A stretch of 64,000 nucleotides of DNA from Methylobacterium oryzae (GTDB lineage: Bacteria; Pseudomonadota; Alphaproteobacteria; Rhizobiales; Beijerinckiaceae), in contig NZ_CP090349.1 of assembly GCF_021398735.1 (NCBI RefSeq), positions 3,367,001 to 3,431,000 of the forward strand, written 5' to 3'. Below are positions 36,400 to 47,609 of the stretch, piece by piece (position 1 is the stretch's first letter; each line of letters starts with the position of its first letter). The translations under genes were made by a program, and so were the position numbers. The notes under the pieces were generated by a model, which did not search any database, was not told the origin of the DNA, and saw only the letters and a list, made by a program, of their open reading frames with translations.

Positions 36400-37383
36400 A
36401 TGTTCAAGGCAATCCTGATCGAGAAGGATGAGGCGGTCTACCGCGCCGGCCTACGTGAGATCGACGAGGCGCAGCTCCCCGAGGGCGACGTCACCGTGGA
36501 TGTCGCCTACTCGACGTTGAACTACAAGGACGGGCTCGCGATCACCGGGAAAGGCCCGGTCGTGCGCAAATTTCCGATGGTGCCGGGCATCGACATCGCC
36601 GGCACCGTCCGCGAATCCCGGCATCACGACTACAAGGCCGGCGACCGCGTCGTCCTCAACGGCTGGGGCGTCGGCGAGACCCATTGGGGTGGGCTGGCGC
36701 AAGTCGCACGGCTCAAGGGCGACTGGCTGGTGCCATTGCCGGAGGCGCTCACGCCACGGCAGGCGATGGCGATCGGCACTGCCGGTTACACGGCGATGCT
36801 GTGCGTGATCGCCCTCGAGCGCCACGGCGTCACCCCCGACAAGGGCGAGGTCGTCGTCACCGGCGCGGCCGGTGGCGTCGGCAGCACGGCGGTCGCTCTC
36901 CTGTCGCGCCTCGGCTACACGGTCGTGGCGGTGAGCGGCCGTCCCGAGGAGGCCGATTACCTGCGCCGCCTCGGCGCAGCGGAGGTGCTGGATCGGGCGA
37001 CATTCTCGGATCCGGGCAGGCCGCTCGCCCGGGAGCGCTGGGCCGGGGCCGTCGATGTGGTCGGTAGCCACACGCTGGCGAACGTCTGCGCCGCCATGAA
37101 GTACCGGGGCGTCGTAACGGCTTGCGGTCTGGCTCAGGGGATGGACCTGCCTGCGAGCGTGGCCCCCTTCATCCTGCGCGGCGTCAGCCTGCTCGGGATC
37201 GACAGCGTGATGTGCCCGCGGCCTGAGCGGATCGAGGCCTGGAACAGGCTGGTCCACGACCTCGATCCGGTCAAGCTCGAGGCGATCACGGAGGAGATCG
37301 GCCTGACAGAGGCTGTGGCCACCGCGGAACGCCTGATGTCGGGCCGGGTGCGCGGCCGCGTCGTCGTTGACGTGCATCGCTAG
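36400..37383 (+). CDS. acuI: Acrylyl-CoA reductase AcuI (YhdH family)
   Basis: A 327-residue MDR-family oxidoreductase. Motifs: [88 protein letters not shown] (NADPH) and [19 protein letters not shown]. These are characteristic of AcuI, which reduces acrylyl-CoA to propionyl-CoA with NADPH and so detoxifies acrylate. GGAG lies 8 bases before this ATG; the GTG at 36391 is part of that Shine-Dalgarno and less likely. Confidence 0.9.
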   Translation: MFKAILIEKDEAVYRAGLREIDEAQLPEGDVTVDVAYSTLNYKDGLAITGKGPVVRKFPMVPGIDIAGTVRESRHHDYKAGDRVVLNGWGVGETHWGGLAQVARLKGDWLVPLPEALTPRQAMAIGTAGYTAMLCVIALERHGVTPDKGEVVVTGAAGGVGSTAVALLSRLGYTVVAVSGRPEEADYLRRLGAAEVLDRATFSDPGRPLARERWAGAVDVVGSHTLANVCAAMKYRGVVTACGLAQGMDLPASVAPFILRGVSLLGIDSVMCPRPERIEAWNRLVHDLDPVKLEAITEEIGLTEAVATAERLMSGRVRGRVVVDVHR

Positions 37384-37535
37384 GCGTTCTCGCCGCCTCT
37401 CGCCGCCGTTCAACTGCGGAACAGACGGAAATCATACAGGGAAGACTTGGGTGTGATGGCTTAATACTGAACGCGGCACTGCCGCCGGACTGACAAAAAC
37501 AAACACAGTCCGTTCATACCGATGGAGGAAAGACC

Positions 37536-38756
37536 ATGAAGGGTGTATTCGCGCTGGCGATCCTGTTTGGCGGCCTGTCCGCCGTGCAGGCCGACCCGCT
37601 GCCGACCTTCCGTATCGGCGTGCTGAATGATCAGTCCGGGCTCTACGCCGACATCGCGGGGCCGGGCTCCGTCGAGGCCGCGCGCATGGCCGTCGAGGAC
37701 TTCAAGCCGGACGTGAGAGGCTTCCGCGTCGAGGTTCTCTCGGCCGACCATCAGAACAAGCCCGATATCGGCGCGGCCATCGTGCGACGCTGGTTCGACG
37801 TCGACCAGGTCGACGCGATCGTCGACGTACCGACCTCTTCGGTCGCCCTGGCCGTGTCGAACATCGCGAGCGAGAAGGACAAGGCATTCCTGATCGCGAG
37901 CGCCGGGTCCTCGGATCTGACCGGGAAGAACTGCACCCGGACCAACGTCCATTGGACCTACGACACCTGGGCTCTCGGCAACAGCACGGCGCGCGCCGTG
38001 ATCAAGCAGGGCGGAAAGTCCTGGTACTTCCTCACGACGGATTACGCGTTCGGTCACGCTCTGGAGCGCGACGCCACCGAGGCCGTGACGAAGGCGGGCG
38101 GCAAGTCCCTCGGACACGTCCTGGCTCCGTTCCAGAGCACCGACTTCTCCTCCTACCTGCTCCAGGCCCAGGGCAGCGGTGCGCAGGTGGTCGCGCTCGC
38201 CAATTCCGGCGGCGACACGATCAACGCCATCAAGCAGGCCTCGGAGTTCGGCCTCACCGACGGCGGCCAGAAGCTCGTCGCGCTCCTCGCCTTCATCTCG
38301 GACATCCACTCAGTCGGCCTGAAGGTCGCCCACGGCCTGACTCTGACCGAGGCGTTCTACTGGGACCTCAATGACGGCACCCGGACCTGGGCGAAGCGGT
38401 TCGCGGCACGCAACGGTGGCCGTTACCCGACGATGAACCAGGCCGGCACCTACGCGGCGATGCTCCACTGGATGAAGGCGATCGCCGCCCTCGACAAGGA
38501 CAAGGCGCATCGCGGCACCGACATCGTCGCGCAGATGAAGGCGATGCCGACAAACGATCCGCTGTTCGGCCACGGCTCGATCCGCGCGGACGGGCGCACC
38601 ATCCACGACCTCTACCTGTTCCAGGTCAAGGACCCGTCCGAGTCGAAGGGGCCGTACGACTACTACAAGCTCGTCGACACCATCCCCGGCGACCAGGCGT
38701 TCCGGCCCATGGCCGACGGCGGCTGCCCCCTCGTAGCCCATACGGCCGCGAAGTGA
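37536..38756 (+). CDS. ABC transporter substrate-binding protein, branched-chain amino acid/amide type
   Basis: A 406-residue periplasmic protein with a signal peptide (MKGVFALAILFGGLSAVQA). The Peripla_BP_6 fold shows FRIGVLNDQSGLYADIAGPG, HQNKPDIGAAIVRRWFDVDQ, VDVPTSSVALAVSNIA and FLTTDYAFGHALERDATEAV. No LivHMGF-type permease or ATPase gene is near it, so it is an orphan receptor or shares a transporter elsewhere. It sits 12 bases upstream of an MFS gene in the acuI run, suggesting its ligand is the acid handled by those enzymes. Confidence 0.88.
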   Translation: MKGVFALAILFGGLSAVQADPLPTFRIGVLNDQSGLYADIAGPGSVEAARMAVEDFKPDVRGFRVEVLSADHQNKPDIGAAIVRRWFDVDQVDAIVDVPTSSVALAVSNIASEKDKAFLIASAGSSDLTGKNCTRTNVHWTYDTWALGNSTARAVIKQGGKSWYFLTTDYAFGHALERDATEAVTKAGGKSLGHVLAPFQSTDFSSYLLQAQGSGAQVVALANSGGDTINAIKQASEFGLTDGGQKLVALLAFISDIHSVGLKVAHGLTLTEAFYWDLNDGTRTWAKRFAARNGGRYPTMNQAGTYAAMLHWMKAIAALDKDKAHRGTDIVAQMKAMPTNDPLFGHGSIRADGRTIHDLYLFQVKDPSESKGPYDYYKLVDTIPGDQAFRPMADGGCPLVAHTAAK

Positions 38757-38768
38757 GGCAGCCTAGCC

Positions 38769-40000
<1,232 letters not shown>

Positions 40001-40004
<4 letters not shown>

Positions 40005-40846
40005 CAGCGAGGAGAAAGCCACCCGTGGCCTTCAAGACGATCACCTACGAGACGCTCGCGCCGGTGGCACGCATCACCCTGAACCGCCCGGAGCGCACCA
40101 ACGCGATCAGCGCGACCATGCTCGACGAACTCGCGCAGGCGATGGACGCGGCCGAGGCCGACGATGCGGTGCGCGCCGTGATCGTGCGCGGGGCCGGCAC
40201 GGCCTTCTCGTCGGGCTTCGATCTCAAGGATCAGATGGCGCTGCGCCCTGAAGGCGTGAGCCAGTGGCGCCCGATCCTGCGCAAGGATTTCGATGTGCCG
40301 ATGCGCTTCTGGCACTGCCCGAAGCCGACCATCGCGGCGGTGCGTGGTCCCTGCCTCGCGGGCGCCTGCGAGTTGGCGTTGGCCTGCGACGTGACCGTGG
40401 CGGCCGAGGATGCCTTCTTCGGCGAGCCGGAGCTGAAGTTCGGGGCCGGTATCGTGGTGATGATCCTGCCCTGGATCGTCGGCCCGAAGATCGCCAAGGA
40501 GATCATCCTCACGGGCGAGGACCGCATTCCGGCGCGGCGCGCCTACGAGATCGGAATGGTCAACCGAGTCGTGCCGATTGCCGAGCTCGACGCGAGCGCG
40601 CTGCGCCTTGCCCGGCACATCGCGGCGATCGACCCGAACCTCGTCAAGGAGACGAAACGGGCCCTCAACCGGTCGATCGAGGCGCGCGGCATGCTGGAGG
40701 CCCTGGAGACGGCCCTCGACATCGACCTGCTGATCGAGGGCGAAGGCTCGCCGGACAAGCGGGCCTTCATGGACATCGCCCGGTCGCAAGGCCTCAAGGC
40801 GGCACTGGCCTGGCGCGACAGCCGCTTCCCGGGAGCCGGATCGTGA
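40001..40846 (+). CDS. Enoyl-CoA hydratase/isomerase family protein
   Basis: A 281-residue crotonase-fold protein. ARITLNRPERTNAISATMLD, GAGTAFSSGFDLKDQ (oxyanion hole), and GPCLAGACELALACDVTVAA with FFGEPELKFGAG are visible. The second Glu-like position lies in FGEPELKF. It would hydrate or isomerise a short acyl-CoA. The start is GTG at 40001. With AcuI and an acyl-CoA ligase in the same run, an acrylyl-CoA or crotonyl-CoA-type substrate is plausible but unproven. Confidence 0.87.
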
Positions 40847-42291
40847 CCGGGGCGCTGGCGGAACTCCTGGGCGCTGGGCTCGGCCGCCCAGGCAGCCGGG
40901 TGGACGAGAGTTCCGGCCCCGGGATGACGGGGCGCGACCTCGGTGCACACGCGGATCTGGTCGCCGGTCGGCTGCGTGCGGCAGGCATGCGCCCGCACGA
41001 GCCGGTGCACCTCACCATCGGCAACCGGGCGCTCGATCTCGGGACGCTGCTCGGCCTCTGGCGGGCGGGCGCGGTCGCGGTGCCCGTTCACCGAGCCGCT
41101 GCACCGCTCACCCGCGCGGCGGTCGAGCGGGCGACGCGTGCCCGCTTCCGGGCCGACGGGCTCAGCTTGGAGAAGATCGCGGAGGATGCGCCGCCGGTGC
41201 GGCCGCTCCTGGACGGGGCCGCCCTCGTGGTCTTCACCTCGGGCAGCACCGGCGTGCCGAAGGGCGTGGTTCTCGGACACGATGCCCTGGCGCGCAAGCT
41301 CGCGATCCTCGACCGACTGCTGGGCTTTCGCCCGGACGACGTCGTCGCGGTGCCGCTCCAGCTGACCTTCATCTTCGGGATCTGGGCGAGCCTCCTGGCG
41401 ATCCGCTCTGAGGCGAGACTCGTCCTCGTCCCGAAGTTCACGCCCGCGACGCTCGAGGGCCTGCTCGCCGCGGAGGGGACGGTGTTGGCCGCTGTGCCGA
41501 CCATGCTGCGAGCCCTGCTGGCCGACGGTGTCCCGCCGGCCCCCCGTCTGCGGGCGGTGCTGACCGGCGGCGAGGCGCTCAGCCCGTCGCTGACGCAAGC
41601 AGTCCGCGGCGGATGGCCGAAGGCCGAGCTCGTCGACCTCTATGGCTCGACCGAGACTGGCTCCTGCGACTTCTGTCACCGACCGCGGGACGTCTCGGAG
41701 GCTGGGTCGATCGGCATGCCAACCGAGGGCGTGTCGTTCCGCATCGTCCGCGACGACGGCGCGCTCGCCGCTCTGGGCGAGACCGGCGAGCTGCGGATCC
41801 GAACTGCCTGCGGCATGCTCGGCTATCTCGACGGCGCCGAGCTCACGCGCTCCGCGCTGGAGGCGGACCACTTCCGCACAGGCGATCTCGCGCGCCTGCG
41901 CCAGGACGGTCACGTCGAGCTCGTCGGGCGCTCGAAGGAGATCATCGCGCGGGGCGGCAACAAGATCGCGCCCCTGGAGATCGAGAACGCCCTGTGCGCG
42001 CATCCGGACATCGCGGCGGCCCTGTGCGCCGGCGTGCCCGACCCGCGCCTCGGCGAGGCGGTCCACGCGGTCGTCGTGCTGAAGCCTGACCGCGCGCTGT
42101 CGGCGGACGAACTCAGGCGCTGGGCATCGGCCCATCTCGAACGTTACAAGGTGCCGGACGTGATCGTCTTCAGCGACACGCTGCCGTCGGGCGCGACCGG
42201 AAAGGCGAGCCGGGCGATGGTCAGTACGCTCACGCTGATCCACGCGGAGACGACGTCGGCCGACCTGCAGGGCGCGCCAGTGAGCTCCTAG
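40843..42291 (+). CDS. Acyl-CoA synthetase (AMP-forming)
   Basis: A 482-residue ANL-superfamily ligase. Motifs: LVVFTSGSTGVPKGVVLGHD (P-loop A3), DLYGSTETGSCDF (A5), HFRTGDLARLRQDG (A7), LVGRSKEIIARGGNKIAPLE (A8) and GATGKASRA with the catalytic Lys (A10). It activates a carboxylic acid to its CoA thioester via an acyl-AMP. GTG start at 40843 overlaps the hydratase stop. The N-terminal domain is slightly short compared with typical 500-550-residue members. Confidence 0.88.
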   Translation: MTGALAELLGAGLGRPGSRVDESSGPGMTGRDLGAHADLVAGRLRAAGMRPHEPVHLTIGNRALDLGTLLGLWRAGAVAVPVHRAAAPLTRAAVERATRARFRADGLSLEKIAEDAPPVRPLLDGAALVVFTSGSTGVPKGVVLGHDALARKLAILDRLLGFRPDDVVAVPLQLTFIFGIWASLLAIRSEARLVLVPKFTPATLEGLLAAEGTVLAAVPTMLRALLADGVPPAPRLRAVLTGGEALSPSLTQAVRGGWPKAELVDLYGSTETGSCDFCHRPRDVSEAGSIGMPTEGVSFRIVRDDGALAALGETGELRIRTACGMLGYLDGAELTRSALEADHFRTGDLARLRQDGHVELVGRSKEIIARGGNKIAPLEIENALCAHPDIAAALCAGVPDPRLGEAVHAVVVLKPDRALSADELRRWASAHLERYKVPDVIVFSDTLPSGATGKASRAMVSTLTLIHAETTSADLQGAPVSS

Positions 42292-42604
42292 GCTGGGACG
42301 GGGGGCCGTCCGCACGATCGTCTTGTCCGCGCTCTCAGCACCGCGGGGAGCCTATTCGCGCGAGCGCCCTTCCGGCTCGAGAGCCGGTCCGCCCTGTCCT
42401 GATCGACGTGGACCTGCCGGCGCCGGTGCGCATGCCGCCGAAGCGGATCCGGGTTCGTCGCAAAAACGCGTGGTACAACAAGGATCCAGAGCTGCCGGCT
42501 TGATGCAATCAGGTCGGAGCCGGTTCTGGCCTGGGTCGGCCGCGAACGTGCGCCACACCGAGGCGGGGCGGTGAGACGCGCTGCCGTTCGCGTAGACATG
42601 TGTC
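42292..42604. other. Gene-free gap between two convergent acyl-CoA synthetase genes
   Basis: About 310 bases separating the stop of the plus-strand ligase and the stop of the minus-strand ligase. Short ORFs cross it without motifs. I see no clear terminator hairpin. Confidence 0.4.
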
Positions 42605-44071
42605 CTAGGAAGCGGCCAACAAGCTACGCAGCGCCTTGCGGTCGGTCTTGCCGACGCCGTTGACCGGCAGCACGTCAAGCCTGCGAATCTGCGCCGGCAC
42701 GTAGATCCGCGCGAGGGAACCCCGTACGAAATCCTTGAGCCCCGGCTCGTCGAGGCCCTCGCCCTCCCGCAGCACCACGAAGGCCACCGGTACCTCGCCG
42801 AGATCCGCGTCGGGGGCGCCGACCACGCAACAGTCGCAGATGGCCGGATGGGCAGCGAGTTGCCGCTCGATCAACGCGGGCGAGATATTCTCGCCGCCGC
42901 GAATGATCACGTCCTTGATGCGCCCCGTGATGGCGAGGAAGCCGTCGGCGTCGAAGCGGCCGAGATCACCGGTGCGCAGCCAGCCGTCCACGATCGGCTG
43001 GTCCGCGCTGCCGAGATAGCCGGCCATCAGGGCCGGGCCGGAGATGCGGATCTCCCCTTCCCGGCCGGCCTCGACCGGGCGATCCGTGGCCGGATCGAAC
43101 AGGTCCACATTCTGGCCCGCGAGCACGGTCCCGATCGTGCCGATGCGACGCCGGCCCGGCGGGTTCATGGTCGAGGTGCAGGTCGCCTCCGACAGGCCGT
43201 AGGAGACGAGGAGCGGCACGCCGAAGGCCTCCTCGATCTGCCGATGCAGGGTCGGGGTGATCGGCGCCGAGCCGCAGCGCAGGAAGCGCAGGCCCGGGAA
43301 GCGCTCCCCGGGGCGCAGCAGGGGCAGCATCCGCGCGTAGATCGTCGGCACGCCGGTCATGTAGGTGATGCCGCCAGATCGCAGGCGGTCGAGGGCGGCC
43401 TCGGCCTGGAAGCGCTCCATCAACACGATCTCGGCTCCGGCCAGGAGAGGCACGATCAACTGGTTGTTGATGCCGTTCGTGTGATGAAGTGGCATGACGT
43501 GGAGAAGCCGGTCCGCAGGCCCCGTACCGGTGTGACGGAGCACGCCCGCGGCGTTGCAGATCAGGCCTTCGTGGCGCAGCAGCACGCCCTTCGGCCGGCC
43601 GGTGCTCCCCGAGGTGAAAAGCAGCATGGCCTCATCCCGCGGGCTGACCTCGGCCGCGAAGGCCGCGCCGTCGGCGAGGCTGTCCAGTGCGCGGACGTCC
43701 AGGCCGGTCAGAGCGACGGGCGAGGCGTCGACCTGGGCGACGATGAGATGCCGCATGCCGACGAGCGCAGCCTGCTCGGCCACCACCTCCGGCGCGAGCC
43801 CCGGCTCCAGGAAGCAGACGCAGGCGCCGGCCTGCATGGCCCCGAAGTAGGCCACGATGGCCGCCGCACTCTTGGGCGCGATCAGTCCGACCCGGTCACC
43901 CTTGGCGGCACCCCAGTCCCGGACTGCGCCCGCGGCGGCGTCGATCCGCGCGCCGAGGTCGGCATAGGATACGACGTCGGAGCCCGAGAGCGCCGTGCGG
44001 CCCGTCCCCGCATGATCCGCGATGGCCGCGCGCAGCCGCGCGCTGATCGAGTCCGGCATGGCAGCGCTCAT
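42605..44071 (-). CDS. AMP-dependent acyl-CoA synthetase/ligase
   Basis: A 488-residue ANL ligase. Motifs: MLLFTSGSTGRPKGVLLRHE, VMPLHHTNGINNQLIVPLLA, VSYGLSEATCTSTMNPPGRR, GWLRTGDLGRFDADGFLAIT, GRIKDVIIRGGENISPALIE and PVNGVGKTDRKALR with the catalytic Lys. Class resembles medium/short-chain or aromatic-acid ligases such as FadD3/MenE-like. The start at 44071 follows AGGAGAT. It is the last gene of the IclR-linked catabolic run. Confidence 0.88.
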   Translation of the reverse strand: MSAAMPDSISARLRAAIADHAGTGRTALSGSDVVSYADLGARIDAAAGAVRDWGAAKGDRVGLIAPKSAAAIVAYFGAMQAGACVCFLEPGLAPEVVAEQAALVGMRHLIVAQVDASPVALTGLDVRALDSLADGAAFAAEVSPRDEAMLLFTSGSTGRPKGVLLRHEGLICNAAGVLRHTGTGPADRLLHVMPLHHTNGINNQLIVPLLAGAEIVLMERFQAEAALDRLRSGGITYMTGVPTIYARMLPLLRPGERFPGLRFLRCGSAPITPTLHRQIEEAFGVPLLVSYGLSEATCTSTMNPPGRRRIGTIGTVLAGQNVDLFDPATDRPVEAGREGEIRISGPALMAGYLGSADQPIVDGWLRTGDLGRFDADGFLAITGRIKDVIIRGGENISPALIERQLAAHPAICDCCVVGAPDADLGEVPVAFVVLREGEGLDEPGLKDFVRGSLARIYVPAQIRRLDVLPVNGVGKTDRKALRSLLAAS

Positions 44072-44108
44072 GGCGGCGATCTCCTGTCCCGTCTGTCTGC
44101 CCCGCGCC

Positions 44109-44864
44109 TCAGCGCAGGCGGATGCCCGCATCGGCCTCGAACCGGCCCTCCGGGTCGAGGACCGCCAGCGCCGCCCGCTCCGCCGGGGTCGGCGGAGGCG
44201 TCGAGGCGGCACCGTCCGCCGAGAACGCGAAGCCGGTGCGGTCCCGGACCTCGTCGAGGCTCGCCTCCGGATGCCAGGAGGCCAGCACGAGCCGGCCCTC
44301 GCGCTTCGTGAAGACGGCGATCGGCGTGACCACGCCGTGCATGCCGCCGGCCGCGGTGACGAAGTCGAGGGTCTCGACGAGGGTGCGGCGGGAATGTTCC
44401 GTACGCCACGTGACCGCCCGGCGGGCGGTGGGCAGCATCACGGCGCCGCCGCCGCCGCCCGGCAGCCGCACCCGCGGCGCGTGCCAGTCGCCGATGCAGG
44501 AGACGTTCGTGCGGCCCAGCCCGTCGACCTGCGCGGCGCCCAGGAAGCACAGGTCCATCAGGCCGCGGGTGCAGAGATCGTAGAAATCCTCATTGGCGAA
44601 GATCGCCCGCGAGCCCTCGGCGAGGACCGGGTCGGAGGACGAGATCGGCACCTTCGACGGGTTCGGGTCGACGCCGCCGGCGACGTTGATGTAGGTGAAC
44701 GCGAAGGGATAGGCCTGCTTGGCCAGGAGGCAGGCCAGCATCGGCAGGGCCGAGTTCACGCCGCTGAAGGTGATCTCGTTCGGCCGCACGAACCGGGCGA
44801 GATTGGTGACGATGTAGGAAAAGCCCGACCAGGCCTCGATCGCGTTGGACGGCGCCTCAGACAT
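44109..44864 (-). CDS. CoA-transferase family protein, beta subunit
   Basis: A 251-residue family I CoA-transferase subunit. FVRPNEITFSGVNSALPMLA, FLGAAQVDGLGRTNVSCIGD, RLPGGGGGAVMLPTARRAVT and FVTAAGGMHGVVTPIAVFTK are in the order seen in IpdB/CatJ/GctB-like subunits. The active-site Glu of true CoA transferases is not evident (GVNSALP region), which recalls IpdAB-type ring hydrolases. It overlaps the alpha-subunit gene by 8 bases. Confidence 0.82.
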   Translation of the reverse strand: MSEAPSNAIEAWSGFSYIVTNLARFVRPNEITFSGVNSALPMLACLLAKQAYPFAFTYINVAGGVDPNPSKVPISSSDPVLAEGSRAIFANEDFYDLCTRGLMDLCFLGAAQVDGLGRTNVSCIGDWHAPRVRLPGGGGGAVMLPTARRAVTWRTEHSRRTLVETLDFVTAAGGMHGVVTPIAVFTKREGRLVLASWHPEASLDEVRDRTGFAFSADGAASTPPPTPAERAALAVLDPEGRFEADAGIRLR

Positions 44865-45684
44865 GGGCAGCCTCCCGGGCCTCGGGGCCGGCGGCGAGGT
44901 GATCGGCGAGCACGCCCGGGGCGTCGGCCATGTAGGCCTCCACGGCCGGGTAATCGATCTCGTAATCCGGCCAGAGCGAGCCGGGCCAAGCCCCGTTCGG
45001 CACGATGCTCAACGCCTCGACGAGGAAGTGGGGCACCAGCGTCAGTTCGGGCTGGTCGCGGAAGGAGGCGTCCGGGGCGACCCGCTCGGCCACCACGAGC
45101 ACGCGCTTGGCCGAGCGGCTCATGATCCGGTCCCAGTGCGAGGTCCCGAAGACGCGCACGTCCCCCGACGCGCTGACCTCGTTGGCCTGGATCACCGCGA
45201 AGTCCGGCTGGATGCGCGGGATGGCGTAGACCGCCTCGCCGCTGCCGTAGGGGTCCTCGATCGTCTTCCAGCCGTTGAGCGCCGGCAGGTCCGAGCCGTG
45301 GATGCCGCCGCAGGGCATGAACGGCACGCCGAAGGCAGCCGCCCGCAGGCCCGCCGTCAGGCTGGCGCAGGCGTGCTCCTCCAGGCGGACCTCGCCGGAC
45401 TCGATCGCCCGGCGGTACCAGGGCGCGAGGCCGAAATTGCCTTCCATGGCCACGATCCCCGCCTTCGCCCGCGACAGGGCGCCGGCGCGGCAGAGAATGT
45501 CGATGTCATAGCCGGGCGACTGCTTGACGACTTCGAGGTCGCGGCGGCCCTGGCGGATCAGCTCGCGCACGAACGCGAAGGGGCCGCGGTGCAGGAAGCT
45601 GCCGCCGAGCGCCAGGGAGCTGCCGTCCGGCACGCGGGCTGCGAGGTCTGCGAGGGGGACGATCTTCTGGGTTCCGGCGCTCAC
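44857..45684 (-). CDS. CoA-transferase family protein, alpha subunit
   Basis: A 275-residue partner subunit. VPDGSSLALGGSFLHRGPFA (oxyanion region), GRRDLEVVKQSPGYDIDILC, ARAGIVAMEGN-type segment and VPFMPCGGIHGSDLPALNGW match alpha subunits of IpdA/glutaconate-CoA-transferase-like complexes. The complex moves CoA between acids or, in the IpdAB branch, hydrolyses a ring. The branch cannot be settled from sequence alone. Confidence 0.82.
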   Translation of the reverse strand: MSAGTQKIVPLADLAARVPDGSSLALGGSFLHRGPFAFVRELIRQGRRDLEVVKQSPGYDIDILCRAGALSRAKAGIVAMEGNFGLAPWYRRAIESGEVRLEEHACASLTAGLRAAAFGVPFMPCGGIHGSDLPALNGWKTIEDPYGSGEAVYAIPRIQPDFAVIQANEVSASGDVRVFGTSHWDRIMSRSAKRVLVVAERVAPDASFRDQPELTLVPHFLVEALSIVPNGAWPGSLWPDYEIDYPAVEAYMADAPGVLADHLAAGPEAREAAHV

Positions 45685-45709
45685 GGGGCGTCCTCCGATC
45701 GGGCGTGTG

Positions 45710-46426
45710 TCAGGCCGCGCGGTAGGCGCGGATCCGGTCCTTCAGCCCCGGGCGCGCGGCCGAGGCGACGAGGTCGGCGAGGTCGTCCGCGCGGGTGTCG
45801 CGGGCGGCGGCGCGGTTCAGGGCCGCCCCGGCCCAGGAAGACAGCCGCGTCGCCGCTTCCGAGGCGGCCGCGACGGTGTCGAACCACGAGTCGGTCGCCG
45901 CGACGGCGGTGAGGAACCCGTCGGACAGGGCCTCCGGGGCGTCGAAGACCCGCCCCTCCTGGAGGACGAGCCGGGCCTTGGAGCCGCCGACCCGCTCGGC
46001 GTAGCGCCGCGTGCCGAGCACCAGCCCGAAGGACAGGCCCGGCATGCGGAAGGTGGCGGCCGGATCGCCGACCCGCCGGCCGCAGGCGCAGATCACGTCG
46101 ACCCCGGCGCCGAAGTTCCGCCCGTGCGCGAGCGCCAGCGTGTCGAACGGCGCGTGGGCCAGCGCCTGGAGGAGCTGCTCGATCCGCACGAACCGGAGCA
46201 GCAGGTCGCCCTCCGACAGGTCCGCGTAGCCGCCGAAGTCGAACCCGGCGCTGAAGTTGCGCCCCGCGCCCTTCAGCACGAGGAGCCGTGTCCCGTCGCC
46301 GGCCGCAGCCGCGACGGCGTCGAGCAGCGCGTCGACCAGGGTGGCCGACAGGGCGTTCATCTTGTCGGGGCGGTTGAGCGTCAGGGTCAGCGTGTCGCCG
46401 CTGCGCTCTTTCAGGAGTTCGTCCAT
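45710..46426 (-). CDS. Enoyl-CoA hydratase/isomerase family protein
   Basis: A 238-residue crotonase-fold protein: TLTLNRPDKMNALSATLVDA, KGAGRNFSAGFDFGGYADLS (oxyanion hole), and HGRNFGAGVDVICACGRRVG with MPGLSFGLVLGTRRYAERVG. The normal Glu of hydratases in the second motif is replaced (GRNFGAGVD), so it may be an isomerase, hydrolase or inactive partner. It lies between the CoA-transferase pair and the family III CoA transferase. Confidence 0.8.
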   Translation of the reverse strand: MDELLKERSGDTLTLTLNRPDKMNALSATLVDALLDAVAAAAGDGTRLLVLKGAGRNFSAGFDFGGYADLSEGDLLLRFVRIEQLLQALAHAPFDTLALAHGRNFGAGVDVICACGRRVGDPAATFRMPGLSFGLVLGTRRYAERVGGSKARLVLQEGRVFDAPEALSDGFLTAVAATDSWFDTVAAASEAATRLSSWAGAALNRAAARDTRADDLADLVASAARPGLKDRIRAYRAA

Positions 46427-46436
46427 GGCGCCGCCC

Positions 46437-47594
46437 TCAAGCCGTGCGCGCGCGAGCCGGCGCGGCCTCGCCGAACAGTTCGGCGTTGTGCTGCCCGAGG
46501 GCGGGCGGCTCCCGGTAGATCGGGAAGCCCTCCCCTGAGAACTTCAGCGGCGACACGAAGGTGCGCGTCTCAGCGCCGGACGGCAGGGTCACCGGCTGGA
46601 CCCAGCCCATATGCGCGACCTGCGGGTCGGCCAGGGCGTCGGCGTAGCCGTTGATCGGTGCGCAGGGCACGCCCGCGGCGCGGAACCGGGCCAGCAGGTC
46701 GGCGCAGGTGAGGTCGGCGAAGTCGCGCTCCAGAATCGCCAGGAGTTCGCCCTGGTTCTGCGCCCGCAGGGCGGTCGAGGCGAAGCGCGGATCCTCGGCG
46801 AGGTCGTCGCGCCCGATCGCCGCGCAGGCGGCGCGGTAGAGGGCGTCGTTGCCCGCCGCCATGGCGAAGTACCCGTCCTGGGCGCGGAAGGCCTGATAGG
46901 GGGCGTTGCGCGGATGGGCCGAGCCCAGGCGCTTCGGGTCGCGGCCGCTGCCGAAATACTCGCTGGTCTGGAGCGCCCCCATCGCCAGGGAGGCGCCGAA
47001 CATCGAGGCGTCGATGTGTGCGCCGGGTCCGCCCGCCCGCACCTGGAGCAGCGCCGCCGCGATGGCGTAGGCCGCGTAGAGGCCGGTGCCGAAATCCGAG
47101 ATCGGTACGCCGCACTTGACCGGGGGCGCGCCGGGCTCGCCCGTGACGCTCATCACGCCGCTCATCGCCTGGAGCGTCAGGTCGAACCCGGCCTCGGCGG
47201 AGCGCGGCCCCTCCTGGCCGAAGGCTGAGATCGAGCAATAGACCAAGCCGGGCCGCCCGGCGCTGACGCGCACGTAGTCGAGGCCGAGCCGCTTCATCAC
47301 GCCGGGGCGGTTGTTCTCCAGCACCACGTCGGCAGAGCCGATCAGGTCCAGGGCGCGCGCCTTGTCGGCCGGATCCTTCAGGTCCAGCGTCACAGAGCGC
47401 TTGTTGCGGTTGAGCGAGGCGAAGTTCTCGCTGAAGCCCGCGTTGAGGGGCGGCCAGGCCCGCATCGAGTCGCCGCCCTCCGGATTCTCGACCTTGATGA
47501 CGTCGGCTCCCATGTCGGCGAGCAGCATGGCGCAGAATGGCCCGGCCGCGACACTGCAGAACTCGATCACGCGGATACCGGACAGCGGTCGCAT
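46437..47594 (-). CDS. Family III CoA transferase (CaiB/BaiF type)
   Basis: A 385-residue protein. GIRVIEFCSVAAGPFCAMLL, ADMGADVIKVENPEGGDSMR, FASLNRNKRSVTLDLKDPAD and FDLTLQAMSGVMSVTGEPGA are classic, with the catalytic Asp in the last block (GFDLTLQA). It swaps CoA between carboxylates, or racemises 2-methylacyl-CoA. First structural gene of the run downstream of iclR. Confidence 0.88.
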   Translation of the reverse strand: MRPLSGIRVIEFCSVAAGPFCAMLLADMGADVIKVENPEGGDSMRAWPPLNAGFSENFASLNRNKRSVTLDLKDPADKARALDLIGSADVVLENNRPGVMKRLGLDYVRVSAGRPGLVYCSISAFGQEGPRSAEAGFDLTLQAMSGVMSVTGEPGAPPVKCGVPISDFGTGLYAAYAIAAALLQVRAGGPGAHIDASMFGASLAMGALQTSEYFGSGRDPKRLGSAHPRNAPYQAFRAQDGYFAMAAGNDALYRAACAAIGRDDLAEDPRFASTALRAQNQGELLAILERDFADLTCADLLARFRAAGVPCAPINGYADALADPQVAHMGWVQPVTLPSGAETRTFVSPLKFSGEGFPIYREPPALGQHNAELFGEAAPARARTA

Positions 47595-47609
47595 GGGCCT
47601 ACTCCTCGA

